This document shows, piece after piece, positions 5,427 to 12,681 of a stretch of 12,681 bases of DNA. The translations under genes and the position numbers were made by a program. Source of the stretch: Afipia sp. (GTDB lineage: Bacteria; Pseudomonadota; Alphaproteobacteria; Rhizobiales; Xanthobacteraceae); contig JAPLPA010000275.1 of assembly GCA_026400415.1 (NCBI GenBank), positions 7,293-19,973 on the forward strand. Reading direction: 5' to 3'. How positions within the stretch are numbered: position 1 is the first letter of the stretch; each line of letters begins with the position of its first letter. The notes beneath the pieces were generated by a model. That model worked only from the letters and a program-made list of their open reading frames with translations. It was not told where the DNA came from and made no database searches.

Positions 5427-7864
5427 CCGAGCTGCCACTCTCCCACCTGCGTGTGGTCGAAATCGGCTCCGGTGATGCGCTGTGCTATTGTGGCAAGCTG
5501 TTCGCCGATTTCGGCGCGGATGTCATCAAGGTCGAACGCCCCGGTGGCGATCCCGACCGGCGCATCGCGCCGCTGGCCGATGCCGGCGACGAGACGCATG
5601 AGAGCCTCAATTTTGCGTGGCTCAACACCAACAAGAAAAGCGTGATCTCCGACCTCGACAAGCCGACGCATGCGGCGCGCATCCAGAAGCTGCTTCGCAC
5701 TGCCGATCTCCTGATCGATTCACGTCATTACGAGAACATCAAACACTCGATGCTCTCGCATGACGAATTGCGGCGCGACGATCCGGGTTTGGCTATCACG
5801 GCGATCTCGTGGTTCGGCGAGCATGGGCCTTACAGGAATTATCACGCGACCGATTCCGTCTGCCGCAGCCTGGCGGGCCTGGTAAAACTCGTCGGCCCGG
5901 TGGAAGGACCACCTGTGCTGCCGCGCGATGGACAAATCGGTGTTGTGGCTGGCCTTACTGCGTTTATCCCGACACTGGCGGGACTGTACGGATATCAAAC
6001 GGGCGCGCGGCGCTTCGCGGTGAACAGCCTCGAGGCGATGTTGCAAATCACCGAATTCGATACGGGCCTCGCACTGGAGTCCGGCTTCACGCGGCCGCGC
6101 GCGGGCATCAACCGCTTCGGTCGTGGCTATCCGTCGGGCAATTTCGCAACCAAACACGGCTGGCTCGGCGTCACTGTCGTCACGCCAGCGCAATGGGTCG
6201 CGTTCTGCACCATGATGGAATTGCCCGAACTCGGCACCGATCCGAAATACAACATGACCATCGGCCGCTTCACCCATGCGGACGAACTGAAAGGCATCAT
6301 TACGCCGGTGCTGGCGAAGAAGACCGCGCAGGAATGGTTCGAGAAGGGAATAGCACTGCGGCTTCCGCTCGCCATCGTGCCTGACATGAAAGAACTTCTC
6401 GAACAGGACGTACATCGCGCGCGCGGCGCATTCGGCACGGTGACAATCGGCACTGCGTCATTTGAAGGGCCGGTGTTGCCGCAGTATCTGACGCGCGCAT
6501 TGCCGAAGCCCAACGGACCCTCTCCGCTAGCCGGCGAAACCGGAATCGCCTCACTGCCGCCGCACAACCGCGCGGCGACACGCGCCGCTACCGCTAACGA
6601 TCCGCTGCCGCTGAAAGGCCTGCGCGTCGTCGATCTCACCATGGGATGGGCCGGACCGACGGCGACTCGGCAGATGGGCGATCTGGGCGCGGACATTATC
6701 AAGGTGGAGTCGTGCCAGTATCCCGACTGGTTTCGCGGCACCGACACACGGCCGCCCTATCATGAGGAGCGCGTCTACGAGAAATCCTATTGGTTCAACA
6801 TGAACAACCGCAACAAGCGCGGCATCACGCTGGACCTCACACAGGAGAAAGGCCGCGCGCTGCTGCACCGGCTGATGAAAGACGCTGACGCTGTGATCGA
6901 CAATTACGCCGCCGACGTGATGCCGCGTCTGGGCCTGAGCGTGTCCGAAATTCACAAAATCAATCCACGCCTTGTCGTCGTGACAATGCCAGCCTTCGGC
7001 ATGAGCGGAAAATGGAGCGGCGTGCGGGCCTATGGATCAACACTCGAACAGGCGTCAGGATTGCCGTCGGTGACGGGAAGCCCGGACGATCCGCCGACCA
7101 TGCTGCACGCCGCCATTGGAGATCCTGTCGGCGGACTGAATGCCGCGGCGGCGTTGCTGCTCGGTTTCATGCATCAGCGCATGACGGGGAAAGGCCAGCA
7201 TATCGATCTGTCTCAGGTGCAGTGCATGCTGCCACTGGTCGCGCCATCGATCCTCGAACAATCCGCCACAGGCAAAACCAGTCCGCGCATCGGCAATCGG
7301 CATCCGCGTTTCGTGCCGCAGGGCTGTTACCCCTGCGCCGGAATCGATCAGTGGATCACGCTCTCCGTGCGCAGCGACGCGGAATGGAAAGCACTTTGCA
7401 AGGCGATGCGGCGCGACGATCTAGCGCAGGATGCTGCGCTCAAGTCCGCCAAGGGACGCCGCAAAGACGAGGACCGCATTGAAGTGGCGATCCGGCAATG
7501 GCTTGCCGATGTGCGGCCTGACATTGCGATGACCACCTTGCAAGCAGCAGGTATCGCAGCAGGCATCGCGAAACTTCCGCAAGACCTCGCAGCCGATCCG
7601 CATCTGCTGAAAATCGGGCACTGGCAGCCGGTCGATCGCGTGTTCATGGGACCGCATCTGGTGCCCGGTGTCGCATACCGTGAAGGCGACGCGCATTTGC
7701 CTTACGCCATCGAGCGCCTCGCGCCGACACTCGGACAACACAACTCGGAAGTGTTGAAGGAATTGCTTGGCCTGAGCGATCCCGAAATTGCCGCGCTTGA
7801 GCGCGATGGCATCATCGGCACGATTGCCACCGAGGCAAAAACATCGAAGAAAAAGTCAGGCTGA
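5423..7864 (+). CDS. Tandem two-domain type III CoA-transferase (CaiB/BaiF family)
   Basis: An 813-residue protein containing two CoA-transferase III domains (PF02515), about residues 5-375 and 393-800. A proline- and alanine-rich linker near 375-393 joins them; single-domain relatives have about 400 residues. Each domain starts with the family motif: LRVVEIGSGDALCYCGKLF then FGADVIKVERPGGDP, and LRVVDLTMGWAGPTATRQM then LGADIIKVES. Aligning to formyl-CoA transferase, where the catalytic residue is Asp169 in ALGDSNSG, the second domain has D567 in AIGDPVGG. The first domain has Gly173 at that position (DGQIGVVAGL). So only the C-terminal half seems able to form the acyl-aspartyl intermediate, and the N-terminal half is probably structural or shapes the substrate site. 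The fusion would mimic the intertwined dimer of the family. The enzyme should move CoA between carboxylic acids; the substrates are not known. Its start overlaps the HemD-like stop by 4 nt, indicating translational coupling. Confidence 0.9.
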   Translation: MTELPLSHLRVVEIGSGDALCYCGKLFADFGADVIKVERPGGDPDRRIAPLADAGDETHESLNFAWLNTNKKSVISDLDKPTHAARIQKLLRTADLLIDSRHYENIKHSMLSHDELRRDDPGLAITAISWFGEHGPYRNYHATDSVCRSLAGLVKLVGPVEGPPVLPRDGQIGVVAGLTAFIPTLAGLYGYQTGARRFAVNSLEAMLQITEFDTGLALESGFTRPRAGINRFGRGYPSGNFATKHGWLGVTVVTPAQWVAFCTMMELPELGTDPKYNMTIGRFTHADELKGIITPVLAKKTAQEWFEKGIALRLPLAIVPDMKELLEQDVHRARGAFGTVTIGTASFEGPVLPQYLTRALPKPNGPSPLAGETGIASLPPHNRAATRAATANDPLPLKGLRVVDLTMGWAGPTATRQMGDLGADIIKVESCQYPDWFRGTDTRPPYHEERVYEKSYWFNMNNRNKRGITLDLTQEKGRALLHRLMKDADAVIDNYAADVMPRLGLSVSEIHKINPRLVVVTMPAFGMSGKWSGVRAYGSTLEQASGLPSVTGSPDDPPTMLHAAIGDPVGGLNAAAALLLGFMHQRMTGKGQHIDLSQVQCMLPLVAPSILEQSATGKTSPRIGNRHPRFVPQGCYPCAGIDQWITLSVRSDAEWKALCKAMRRDDLAQDAALKSAKGRRKDEDRIEVAIRQWLADVRPDIAMTTLQAAGIAAGIAKLPQDLAADPHLLKIGHWQPVDRVFMGPHLVPGVAYREGDAHLPYAIERLAPTLGQHNSEVLKELLGLSDPEIAALERDGIIGTIATEAKTSKKKSG

Positions 7865-7919
7865 TAAATGGCGCACGTGCCTCACAACAAGATACGCCGA
7901 GCGGATAAGGAATAAGAAA

Positions 7920-8363
7920 ATGAATGTGGTATTTCCGATCATCGTCGCCATGATCGCGGGCGTCAGCATCGTCACGCAGCAAGCCCTGAACAACAACCTT
8001 CGTTTTGCGCTCGACTCGCCGGTGTGGCCCGGATTCATCAGCTATTTCGTCGGGCTGATGAGCATGGTTGTTTTTGCCATCGTGATGCGAGAACCGCTGC
8101 CGTCGATCGGAGTCATGACGCGCGTGCCTTGGTGGGCATGGAGCGGCGGCTTTTTCGGCGTAGTATTCATCGCGATTGCGATTTTTCTGGTCCCCAAACT
8201 TGGGGCCGCAACCTTCATCGCGCTGTTTGTCGCGGGGCAACTGCTGGCCTCGCTCGCCTTCGATCATTTCGGTTGGCTCGGCCTCGACGTGCGCCCGATC
8301 GATGCGACGAAACTGTTCGGTGCGGCGTTGCTCGTGGCTGGCGTCGTGCTGATACGGCGTTAG
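7920..8363 (+). CDS. Small YdcZ/DUF606-type DMT-superfamily membrane protein
   Basis: A 147-residue, very hydrophobic protein with about five membrane segments (roughly residues 4-22, 38-58, 75-95, 98-118, 128-146). It matches the YdcZ (PF04657) pattern. The start MNVVFPIIVAMIAGVSIVTQ resembles the family's opening, and QQALNNNLR with GFISYFVGL follow. Later come WWAWSGGFFGVVFI and LGAATFIALFVAGQL. Family proteins are half-size relatives of drug/metabolite exporters and probably pair to form a transporter; the substrate is unknown. ATG 7920 is chosen because AAGGA lies about 8 nt upstream and the protein starts in a membrane helix. It follows the CoA-transferase gene by 55 nt on the same strand, so it may share its transcript. 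Its stop codon overlaps that of the convergent fcl gene (8360-8363). Confidence 0.85.
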   Translation: MNVVFPIIVAMIAGVSIVTQQALNNNLRFALDSPVWPGFISYFVGLMSMVVFAIVMREPLPSIGVMTRVPWWAWSGGFFGVVFIAIAIFLVPKLGAATFIALFVAGQLLASLAFDHFGWLGLDVRPIDATKLFGAALLVAGVVLIRR

Positions 8364-9304
8364 GCTGGCTCTTTCAGAAACGCCTGATAAGCAAGTCTGA
8401 TCCCGTCCTTGAGCGAAGTCGTCGCCTGCCAGCCGAGTTTTGCGAGCCGCCCGATATCGAGCAGCTTGCGCGGCGTACCGTCGGGCTTCGATGAGTCGAA
8501 TTCAATCTTGCCTTTATATCCGACGACGTCCGCAACGACACTGGCAAACTCCGCAATCGTCATATCCTTGCCAGTGCCGATGTTGACGAGCAGGTCCGAT
8601 GAGTAAGTCTTCATCAGATGCACGCAGGCATCTGCCATGTCGTCCACATAAAGAAACTCGCGGCGCGGTGTGCCGGTGCCCCACACGACGACGCTAGGCG
8701 CATTGGATTCTTTTGCCTCGTGAAAGCGGCGAATAAGCGCCGCGACAACGTGACTATATTCGGGATGATAGTTGTCGCCGGGTCCGTAAAGGTTGGTCGG
8801 CATGACATTTATAAAGTCGCTGCCATATTGCGCCCGATATGCCTCGGCCATTTTCATTCCGGCGATTTTGGCGATCGCGTAAGGCTCGTTGGTGGCCTCC
8901 AGCGGTCCCGTCAGCAATGAGTCCTCGCGCAGCGGCTGCGCGGCCAGCTTCGGATAGACACAGCTCGATCCAAGGAACATCAGCTTTTGCACACCGTTTG
9001 TATGGGCGGCCTGAATGACGTTGGTCGCGATGACAATGTTCTCGTAGATGAATTCGGCGCGCAGCGTGTTGTTGGCAACGATACCGCCGACCTTCGCTCC
9101 GGCGTGAAACACCACCTGCGGCTTGGTCTTTGCAAACCACGCGTTCACTGCCGCCTGATCGCGCAAATCGACCTCGCTTCGCGGCACTGTAACAATTGTG
9201 ACATTCTCGCGCGCAAGACGCCGCACCAGCGCACTGCCGACCATCCCGCGATGACCCGCGACAAAGACGGTCTTTCCTTTCAGGTCGAAGGGTGTGGCGG
9301 CCAT
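8360..9304 (-). CDS. fcl: GDP-L-fucose synthase (GDP-4-keto-6-deoxymannose epimerase/reductase)
   Basis: Converts GDP-4-keto-6-deoxy-D-mannose to GDP-L-fucose with NADPH, supplying fucose for surface polysaccharides. The 314-residue extended short-chain dehydrogenase fits the family (E. coli WcaG has 321). Visible motifs are the nucleotide-binding GHRGMVG (G17, G20, G23), GSSCVYP with the catalytic serine (S114), and EPYAIAKIAG with Y142 and K146. NLYGPGDNYHPEYSHV and FLYVDDMADAC follow. I start at ATG 9304 (MAATPFDLKGK); an in-frame GTG at 9316 would add four residues. No strong ribosome site is visible for either. The partner gene gmd (GDP-mannose dehydratase) and other sugar genes are absent from the window, so the substrate must come from elsewhere. 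It is convergent with the YdcZ-type gene, stop codons overlapping, with no terminator hairpin between. Confidence 0.95.
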   Translation of the reverse strand: MAATPFDLKGKTVFVAGHRGMVGSALVRRLARENVTIVTVPRSEVDLRDQAAVNAWFAKTKPQVVFHAGAKVGGIVANNTLRAEFIYENIVIATNVIQAAHTNGVQKLMFLGSSCVYPKLAAQPLREDSLLTGPLEATNEPYAIAKIAGMKMAEAYRAQYGSDFINVMPTNLYGPGDNYHPEYSHVVAALIRRFHEAKESNAPSVVVWGTGTPRREFLYVDDMADACVHLMKTYSSDLLVNIGTGKDMTIAEFASVVADVVGYKGKIEFDSSKPDGTPRKLLDIGRLAKLGWQATTSLKDGIRLAYQAFLKEPA

Positions 9305-9571
9305 CTGAAGTCTCACATTCCGCAGAATGAAACAGGCCGACCATAGCTGCTCAAAGCAGGTGCGGCAAAGCGGGCCAATCCCCTATCATGCCCTTATCCG
9401 CGCTAGCAAATTAAGCATGTGCGCTGCATTCAGCCGTCTGACGGGCTTGCGGCCTTCACGTGCTTGGACCACAATCGCCGAACGAAATGGCCGTGAACGG
9501 TACAGGGTCGAAAATCCTGATCGTTCTCTTTCTATACGGTTATTCTCATAAAGAATTCAGGGAGAGAAAAC
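9305..9571. other. Intergenic region between divergent fcl and second importer operon
   Basis: This 267-nt stretch has no convincing gene. A 74-codon frame on the plus strand (9327-9551) has a composition unlike a protein and no ribosome site, so I leave it out. A small palindrome CTGCT-CAA-AGCAG sits at 9347-9359, near the fcl start, and could be an operator. The end (about 9510-9571) is AT-rich and carries TATACG (9533-9538) and TATTCT (9541-9546), possible -10 elements without a good -35. AGGGAGAG lies just before the SBP start and is a strong ribosome site. The promoter of the right-hand importer should lie here. Confidence 0.5.
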
Positions 9572-10804
9572 ATGCGTAAACTTATTATCGCTGCGGCCGT
9601 CACGCTTCCCATGCTGGGTGGCGCTGCACTGGCCCAGGACACACTGAAGATCGGCTACATCGACCCATTGTCGGGCGGCGGCGCAAGCGTTGGCGAAATC
9701 GGCTACAAGACCTATCAGTTCCTCGCCGACGAAGTGAACGCCAAGGGCGGCATTCTCGGCAAGAAGCTCGAGATCGTTCCACTGGACAACAAGACCAACC
9801 CGCAGGAATCGATCATCCAGGCGCAGAAGGCGATCGACGCCGGAATCCGCTACGTGACGCAGGGCAACGGCTCCTCGGTTGCGATCGCGCTCTCCGACTT
9901 CATCACCAAGTACAATGAGCGCAATCCCGGCAAAGAAGTTCTGTTCTTTAACTACGCCGCGGTCGATCCAATCCTGACCAACGAAAAGTGCAGCTTCTGG
10001 CACTTCCGCTGGGATGCGAATTCCGACATCAAGATGGAAGCGCTGACCAACTACATCAAAACCAACAAGGCCGTGAAGAAAATCTACCTGATCAATCAGG
10101 ATTACTCCTTCGGCGAATCGGTCCGCACCACTGCAGCTTCGATGCTCAAGGCTAAGCGTCCTGACATCGAAATCGTCGGCGACGAAAAGCATCCTTTGCT
10201 GAAGGTCACAGACTTCGCGCCGTATATCGCGAAGATCAAGGCGTCGGGTGCCGATAGCGTCATCACCGGCAACTGGGGTCAGGACTTCGCGCTGCTGCTC
10301 AAGGCTTCTGCTGACGCAGGCCTTAAGGTGAACTGGTTCACCTACTACGCTGGTGGCACCGGTGGCCCAACCGCTATCAAGCAGGGCAACTTGAACCATC
10401 AGGTGTTCGCAGTCGGCGAAGGCATTCCAAACCTCGGCTTTGCTTCGGCAGATGCGTTCGAGACCGCACTTCGCGCGAAATACGACTTCAGCCTGTTCTA
10501 TCCGCGAGCAGTGAACGAAATTCGCATGTTCAAGCTTGCGGCCGAAACCGCCAAGTCGCTTGAGCCGGTCAAGGTTGCAGGAGCTCTCGAAGGCATGAAG
10601 TTCGACGTCTTCGACGGTGGAAGCGGCTACATGCGCAAGGACGATCATCAGTTCTTCCAGCCGATGTATATCGCCTCGTTCGGCGAACGCACCGCCAAGG
10701 AAAAATTCGATGAAGAAAAGACCGGCTGGGGCTGGAAACTGGTCTCCAAGATCGACACCGATCAGACTGTGCTTCCGACCACCTGCAAGATGACCCGTCC
10801 GTAA
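9572..10804 (+). CDS. Periplasmic substrate-binding protein of second Liv-type ABC importer
   Basis: An intact 410-residue Peripla_BP_6 protein that captures the substrate in the periplasm and delivers it to the permeases encoded just downstream. A Sec signal peptide is clear: MRKL, a hydrophobic core, and likely cleavage ALA|QDT after residue 21; there is no lipobox. The mature protein begins LKIGYIDPLSGGGASVG, then shows GGILGKKLEIVPLDNKTNPQ and TQGNGSSVAIALSDF. Cysteines in NEKCSFWHF and in the C-terminal TTCKMTRP could form a disulphide. The ribosome site AGGGAGAG precedes the ATG by about 8 nt. The protein is only distantly similar to the broken SBP at 1677-2853, so the two importers are not recent duplicates and probably take different ligands. 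Typical annotation would be branched-chain amino acid binding protein, but the ligand is not proven by sequence. Confidence 0.93.
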   Translation: MRKLIIAAAVTLPMLGGAALAQDTLKIGYIDPLSGGGASVGEIGYKTYQFLADEVNAKGGILGKKLEIVPLDNKTNPQESIIQAQKAIDAGIRYVTQGNGSSVAIALSDFITKYNERNPGKEVLFFNYAAVDPILTNEKCSFWHFRWDANSDIKMEALTNYIKTNKAVKKIYLINQDYSFGESVRTTAASMLKAKRPDIEIVGDEKHPLLKVTDFAPYIAKIKASGADSVITGNWGQDFALLLKASADAGLKVNWFTYYAGGTGGPTAIKQGNLNHQVFAVGEGIPNLGFASADAFETALRAKYDFSLFYPRAVNEIRMFKLAAETAKSLEPVKVAGALEGMKFDVFDGGSGYMRKDDHQFFQPMYIASFGERTAKEKFDEEKTGWGWKLVSKIDTDQTVLPTTCKMTRP

Positions 10805-10820
10805 CGGATCACGACATGGT

Positions 10821-10849
10821 TGCGTCCGCCGTCATTTCCGGCGGACGCA
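10821..10849 (+). terminator. GC-rich hairpin between SBP and livH of second importer
   Basis: A perfect 11-bp stem, TGCGTCCGCCG pairing with CGGCGGACGCA, encloses a 7-nt loop (TCATTTC), 16 nt after the SBP stop. There is no run of T after it, so it is not a standard intrinsic terminator. It more likely protects the 3' end of the SBP message or slows transcription, giving more SBP than permease. The structure is certain from sequence; the role is inferred. Confidence 0.7.
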
Positions 10850-10888
10850 GCCCGCTTCGTTCGATGCTGCTGTGGGGGTTGCGGTCGC

Positions 10889-11836
10889 GTGCTTGAGCTT
10901 GTTGTCATATCCACGCTGAACGGCGTCCTGTTCGGGATGCTGCTGTTTTTGATGGCCAGCGGCCTCACCGTTATTTTCAGCATGCTTGGCGTGCTGAACT
11001 TCGCGCATGCGAGCTTTTACATGCTCGGCGCATTCTTCGGATTTCAGATCAGCCGCTGGTTCGGTTTCTGGCCCGCACTCCTGATCGCGCCAATTCTCGC
11101 GGGCTTGATCGGCGCTGCAGTCGAGCGCTACGGCCTGCGTCAAGTCCATCGTAACGGCCACGTTGCGGAACTGCTGTTTACTTTCGGCCTTGCATTCGCG
11201 CTCGAAGAAGTCGTGCAGATCGTTTGGGGCAAAAGCCCGGTCGACTTCCGCGTGCCTCCGTCGCTCGACTTCCCGGCCTTCACGATTTTCTCGACAAATT
11301 ATCCCGCCTACAAAATGTTCATGTTGACCGTGTCGATCGCGATTTTTGCGGCGCTGCTTGTAGCCCTCAAGAAAACCCGCATCGGCATGATTGTTCAGGC
11401 AGCGCTGACGCATCCTCATATGGTCGGCGCTCTCGGACATAATGTCGGGCGCATCTTCATGATGGTGTTCGGCGTCGGTACGGCATTGGCTGCGGTCGCA
11501 GGCGTCATCGCCGGACCGGCGCTTGTGACGCAATCGAACATGGCGGGGCTTCTCGGACCCATTCTCTTTGTCGTCGTCGTGGTCGGCGGCCTTGGTTCCC
11601 TGCCCGGCGCGTTCATCGCCTCGCTGTTGATCGGGTTGTTGCAGACCTTCGCGGTCTCGATGAACGGATCGCTCTCCGAAATCTTCGGCCCGCTCAGTCC
11701 GGCCTACGCGGCCACCTGGCTGTCCGACATTTGGAATGTCACCGTCGCACAGATTGCACCCATCATGCCTTACGTTCTGCTGGTGCTGGTTCTCGCCTTC
11801 CGGCCGATGGGTCTGCTCGGGACACGCGACACATGA
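10889..11836 (+). CDS. livH: Branched-chain amino acid-type ABC transporter permease LivH (second importer)
   Basis: Inner-membrane permease of the right-hand importer. From GTG 10889 it has 315 residues. It shows the LivH pattern STLNGVLFGMLLFLMASGLT, then MLGVLNFAHASFYMLGAFFG. The coupling loop KKTRIGMIVQAALTHPHMVGALG lies in the middle, about eight membrane segments are visible, and the end is FRPMGLLG. The frame is open back to a TTG at 10820, but that codon abuts the hairpin at 10821-10849 and would add a Cys/Arg-rich stretch unlike the family. GTG 10889 puts the first membrane helix near the N-terminus and has GGGGG about 10 nt upstream, so it is preferred. An extra stretch before the end (about residues 265-290, SLSEIFGPLSPAYAAT) makes it longer than the left-hand LivH. 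Its stop overlaps the livM start by 4 nt (ATGA, 11833-11836). Confidence 0.93.
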   Translation: MLELVVISTLNGVLFGMLLFLMASGLTVIFSMLGVLNFAHASFYMLGAFFGFQISRWFGFWPALLIAPILAGLIGAAVERYGLRQVHRNGHVAELLFTFGLAFALEEVVQIVWGKSPVDFRVPPSLDFPAFTIFSTNYPAYKMFMLTVSIAIFAALLVALKKTRIGMIVQAALTHPHMVGALGHNVGRIFMMVFGVGTALAAVAGVIAGPALVTQSNMAGLLGPILFVVVVVGGLGSLPGAFIASLLIGLLQTFAVSMNGSLSEIFGPLSPAYAATWLSDIWNVTVAQIAPIMPYVLLVLVLAFRPMGLLGTRDT

Positions 11837-12681
11837 CCGACATCACCGCAACCGTCGCGCCGCCACGCCCAACAGCCGCAAGCCAGCTGAAGTTTTATGG
11901 CTTATGGATCGCAGCTGCGGTCGCATTGCTGTTGCTGCCGAAAATCTTTTCATCCGGCGGATCGCTGACGACTTTCAGCCTGATCGGCATCTCGATCATC
12001 TTCGCGCTGTCCTACAATATTCTGCTCGGCCAGACCGGCATGCTGTCCTTCGGCCACGCGGTCTATTACGGCCTCGGCGGATTTCTCGCCGTCCATGCCA
12101 TCAACATCATCGGTGCCAACAAATGGCCGATCCCGCTGCCGCTGGTGCCGCTGATCGGCGGCGCTACCGGACTAATATTCGCAATGCTGCTGGGCTGGGT
12201 CTCGACGCAACGATCCGGCACGGCCTTCGCCATGATCTCGCTCGGCGTCGCCGAACTCGTCGCCTCATCTGCATTGATCCTGCGCACGTTCTTCGGCGGC
12301 GAAGGCGGTGTCTCGGCGGACCGCACCAAATTGCTCAAAGTCTTCGGCTGGAATTTCGGCCCGCAAATCCAGATCTATTATCTGGTCGCGATATGGACGC
12401 TGCTCTGCATGGTTGCGATGTATGCGCTGACCCGCACGCCATTGGGGCGCATGTGCAACGCCGTACGCGACAATCCTGAGCGCGTGCAGTTCGTCGGCTA
12501 CGATCCGCATGTGGTCCGTTATATTGCTTTCTGCTTCTCAGGCTTCTTCGCCGGAATCGCGGGCGCATTGTCGGCCATCAATTTCGAGATCGCCAATTCA
12601 GCCTATCTGGGCGCCGTGCAGTCCGGCACGGTTCTATTTGCCGCTTACATCGGCGGTATTGCGTTTTTCATCGGCCCCATC
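11833..12681 (+). CDS. livM: Branched-chain amino acid-type ABC transporter permease LivM (second importer, 3' end cut by window edge)
   Basis: From ATG 11833 the frame stays open for 283 codons to the last base, so the C-terminus is missing from the window. After a short polar start (MTDITATVAPPRPTAASQ), hydrophobic segments follow. The LivM signature ALSYNILLGQTGMLSFGHAV and YYGLGGFLAV lies near residues 58-85. A loop with GGEGGVSADRTKLLKVFGW precedes the coupling loop TPLGRMCNAVRDNPERVQFV (about 201-220) and SGFFAGIAGALSAINFE. The 4-nt overlap with livH indicates coupled translation and fixes the start. It is longer and different in sequence from the left-hand LivM, in line with two separate transporters. 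Genes for the ATP-binding subunits are expected just beyond the right edge; that is inference. Confidence 0.94.
   Translation, partial: MTDITATVAPPRPTAASQLKFYGLWIAAAVALLLLPKIFSSGGSLTTFSLIGISIIFALSYNILLGQTGMLSFGHAVYYGLGGFLAVHAINIIGANKWPIPLPLVPLIGGATGLIFAMLLGWVSTQRSGTAFAMISLGVAELVASSALILRTFFGGEGGVSADRTKLLKVFGWNFGPQIQIYYLVAIWTLLCMVAMYALTRTPLGRMCNAVRDNPERVQFVGYDPHVVRYIAFCFSGFFAGIAGALSAINFEIANSAYLGAVQSGTVLFAAYIGGIAFFIGPI

Noticed and set aside
9327..9551. 74-codon frame in the intergenic region
   Set aside because: No ribosome site, composition unlike a protein, and it covers the likely promoter region of the second importer.
10832..11533. 233-codon minus-strand frame opposite livH
   Set aside because: Shadow frame: His/Arg/Glu-rich antisense translation of a membrane protein gene, typical of GC-rich third-position bias.
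1..12681. Mobile element, defence system, CRISPR array or RNA gene
   Set aside because: No transposase, integrase, repeat-spacer array, att-like repeats, tRNA or rRNA signatures were seen on either strand; gene content is metabolic and transport.

Overview
The window looks like chromosomal DNA of an alphaproteobacterium, most likely of the Bradyrhizobium / Rhodopseudomonas / Afipia group. This is inferred from the roughly 60% GC codon usage, the protein styles (PurU, the long two-domain CoA-transferase, two Liv-type importers in one neighbourhood) and compact gene packing with 4-nt ATGA overlaps. No phage, insertion sequence, CRISPR, tRNA or rRNA was seen.

Left part (1-3544): a Liv-type ABC importer transcribed leftward. 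Its order of transcription is substrate-binding protein (SBP), livH, livM, and livM runs off the left edge. A marR-type regulator is divergent to it, with a palindrome in the shared promoter region. Both genes of the divergent pair appear broken. The SBP carries a 13-nt near-tandem duplication that shifts the frame. The MarR gene switches frame just after its wing, probably after a small deletion between short repeats. The permease genes look intact. A hairpin plus U-run lies between the SBP and livH.

Middle part (3564-9304): purU (formyltetrahydrofolate deformylase, leftward). Divergent from it is a two-gene unit: a HemD-like protein overlapping by 4 nt an 813-residue protein made of two type III CoA-transferase domains. 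In the N-terminal domain the catalytic aspartate position is glycine; the C-terminal domain keeps the aspartate. Then follow a small YdcZ-type membrane protein and, convergent with it and overlapping at the stop codons, a GDP-L-fucose synthase gene.

Right part (9572-12681): a second, intact Liv-type importer, rightward: SBP, livH, livM (runs off the right edge). A perfect 11-bp GC-rich hairpin sits between the SBP and livH. The ATP-binding subunits (livG/livF type) of both importers are not in the window and would be expected outside it.

I did not find a clearly new defence, mobile or secretion system. The points most worth a second look are the paired decay of a regulator and its transporter gene, the asymmetric tandem CoA-transferase, and its coupling to a HemD-like protein.
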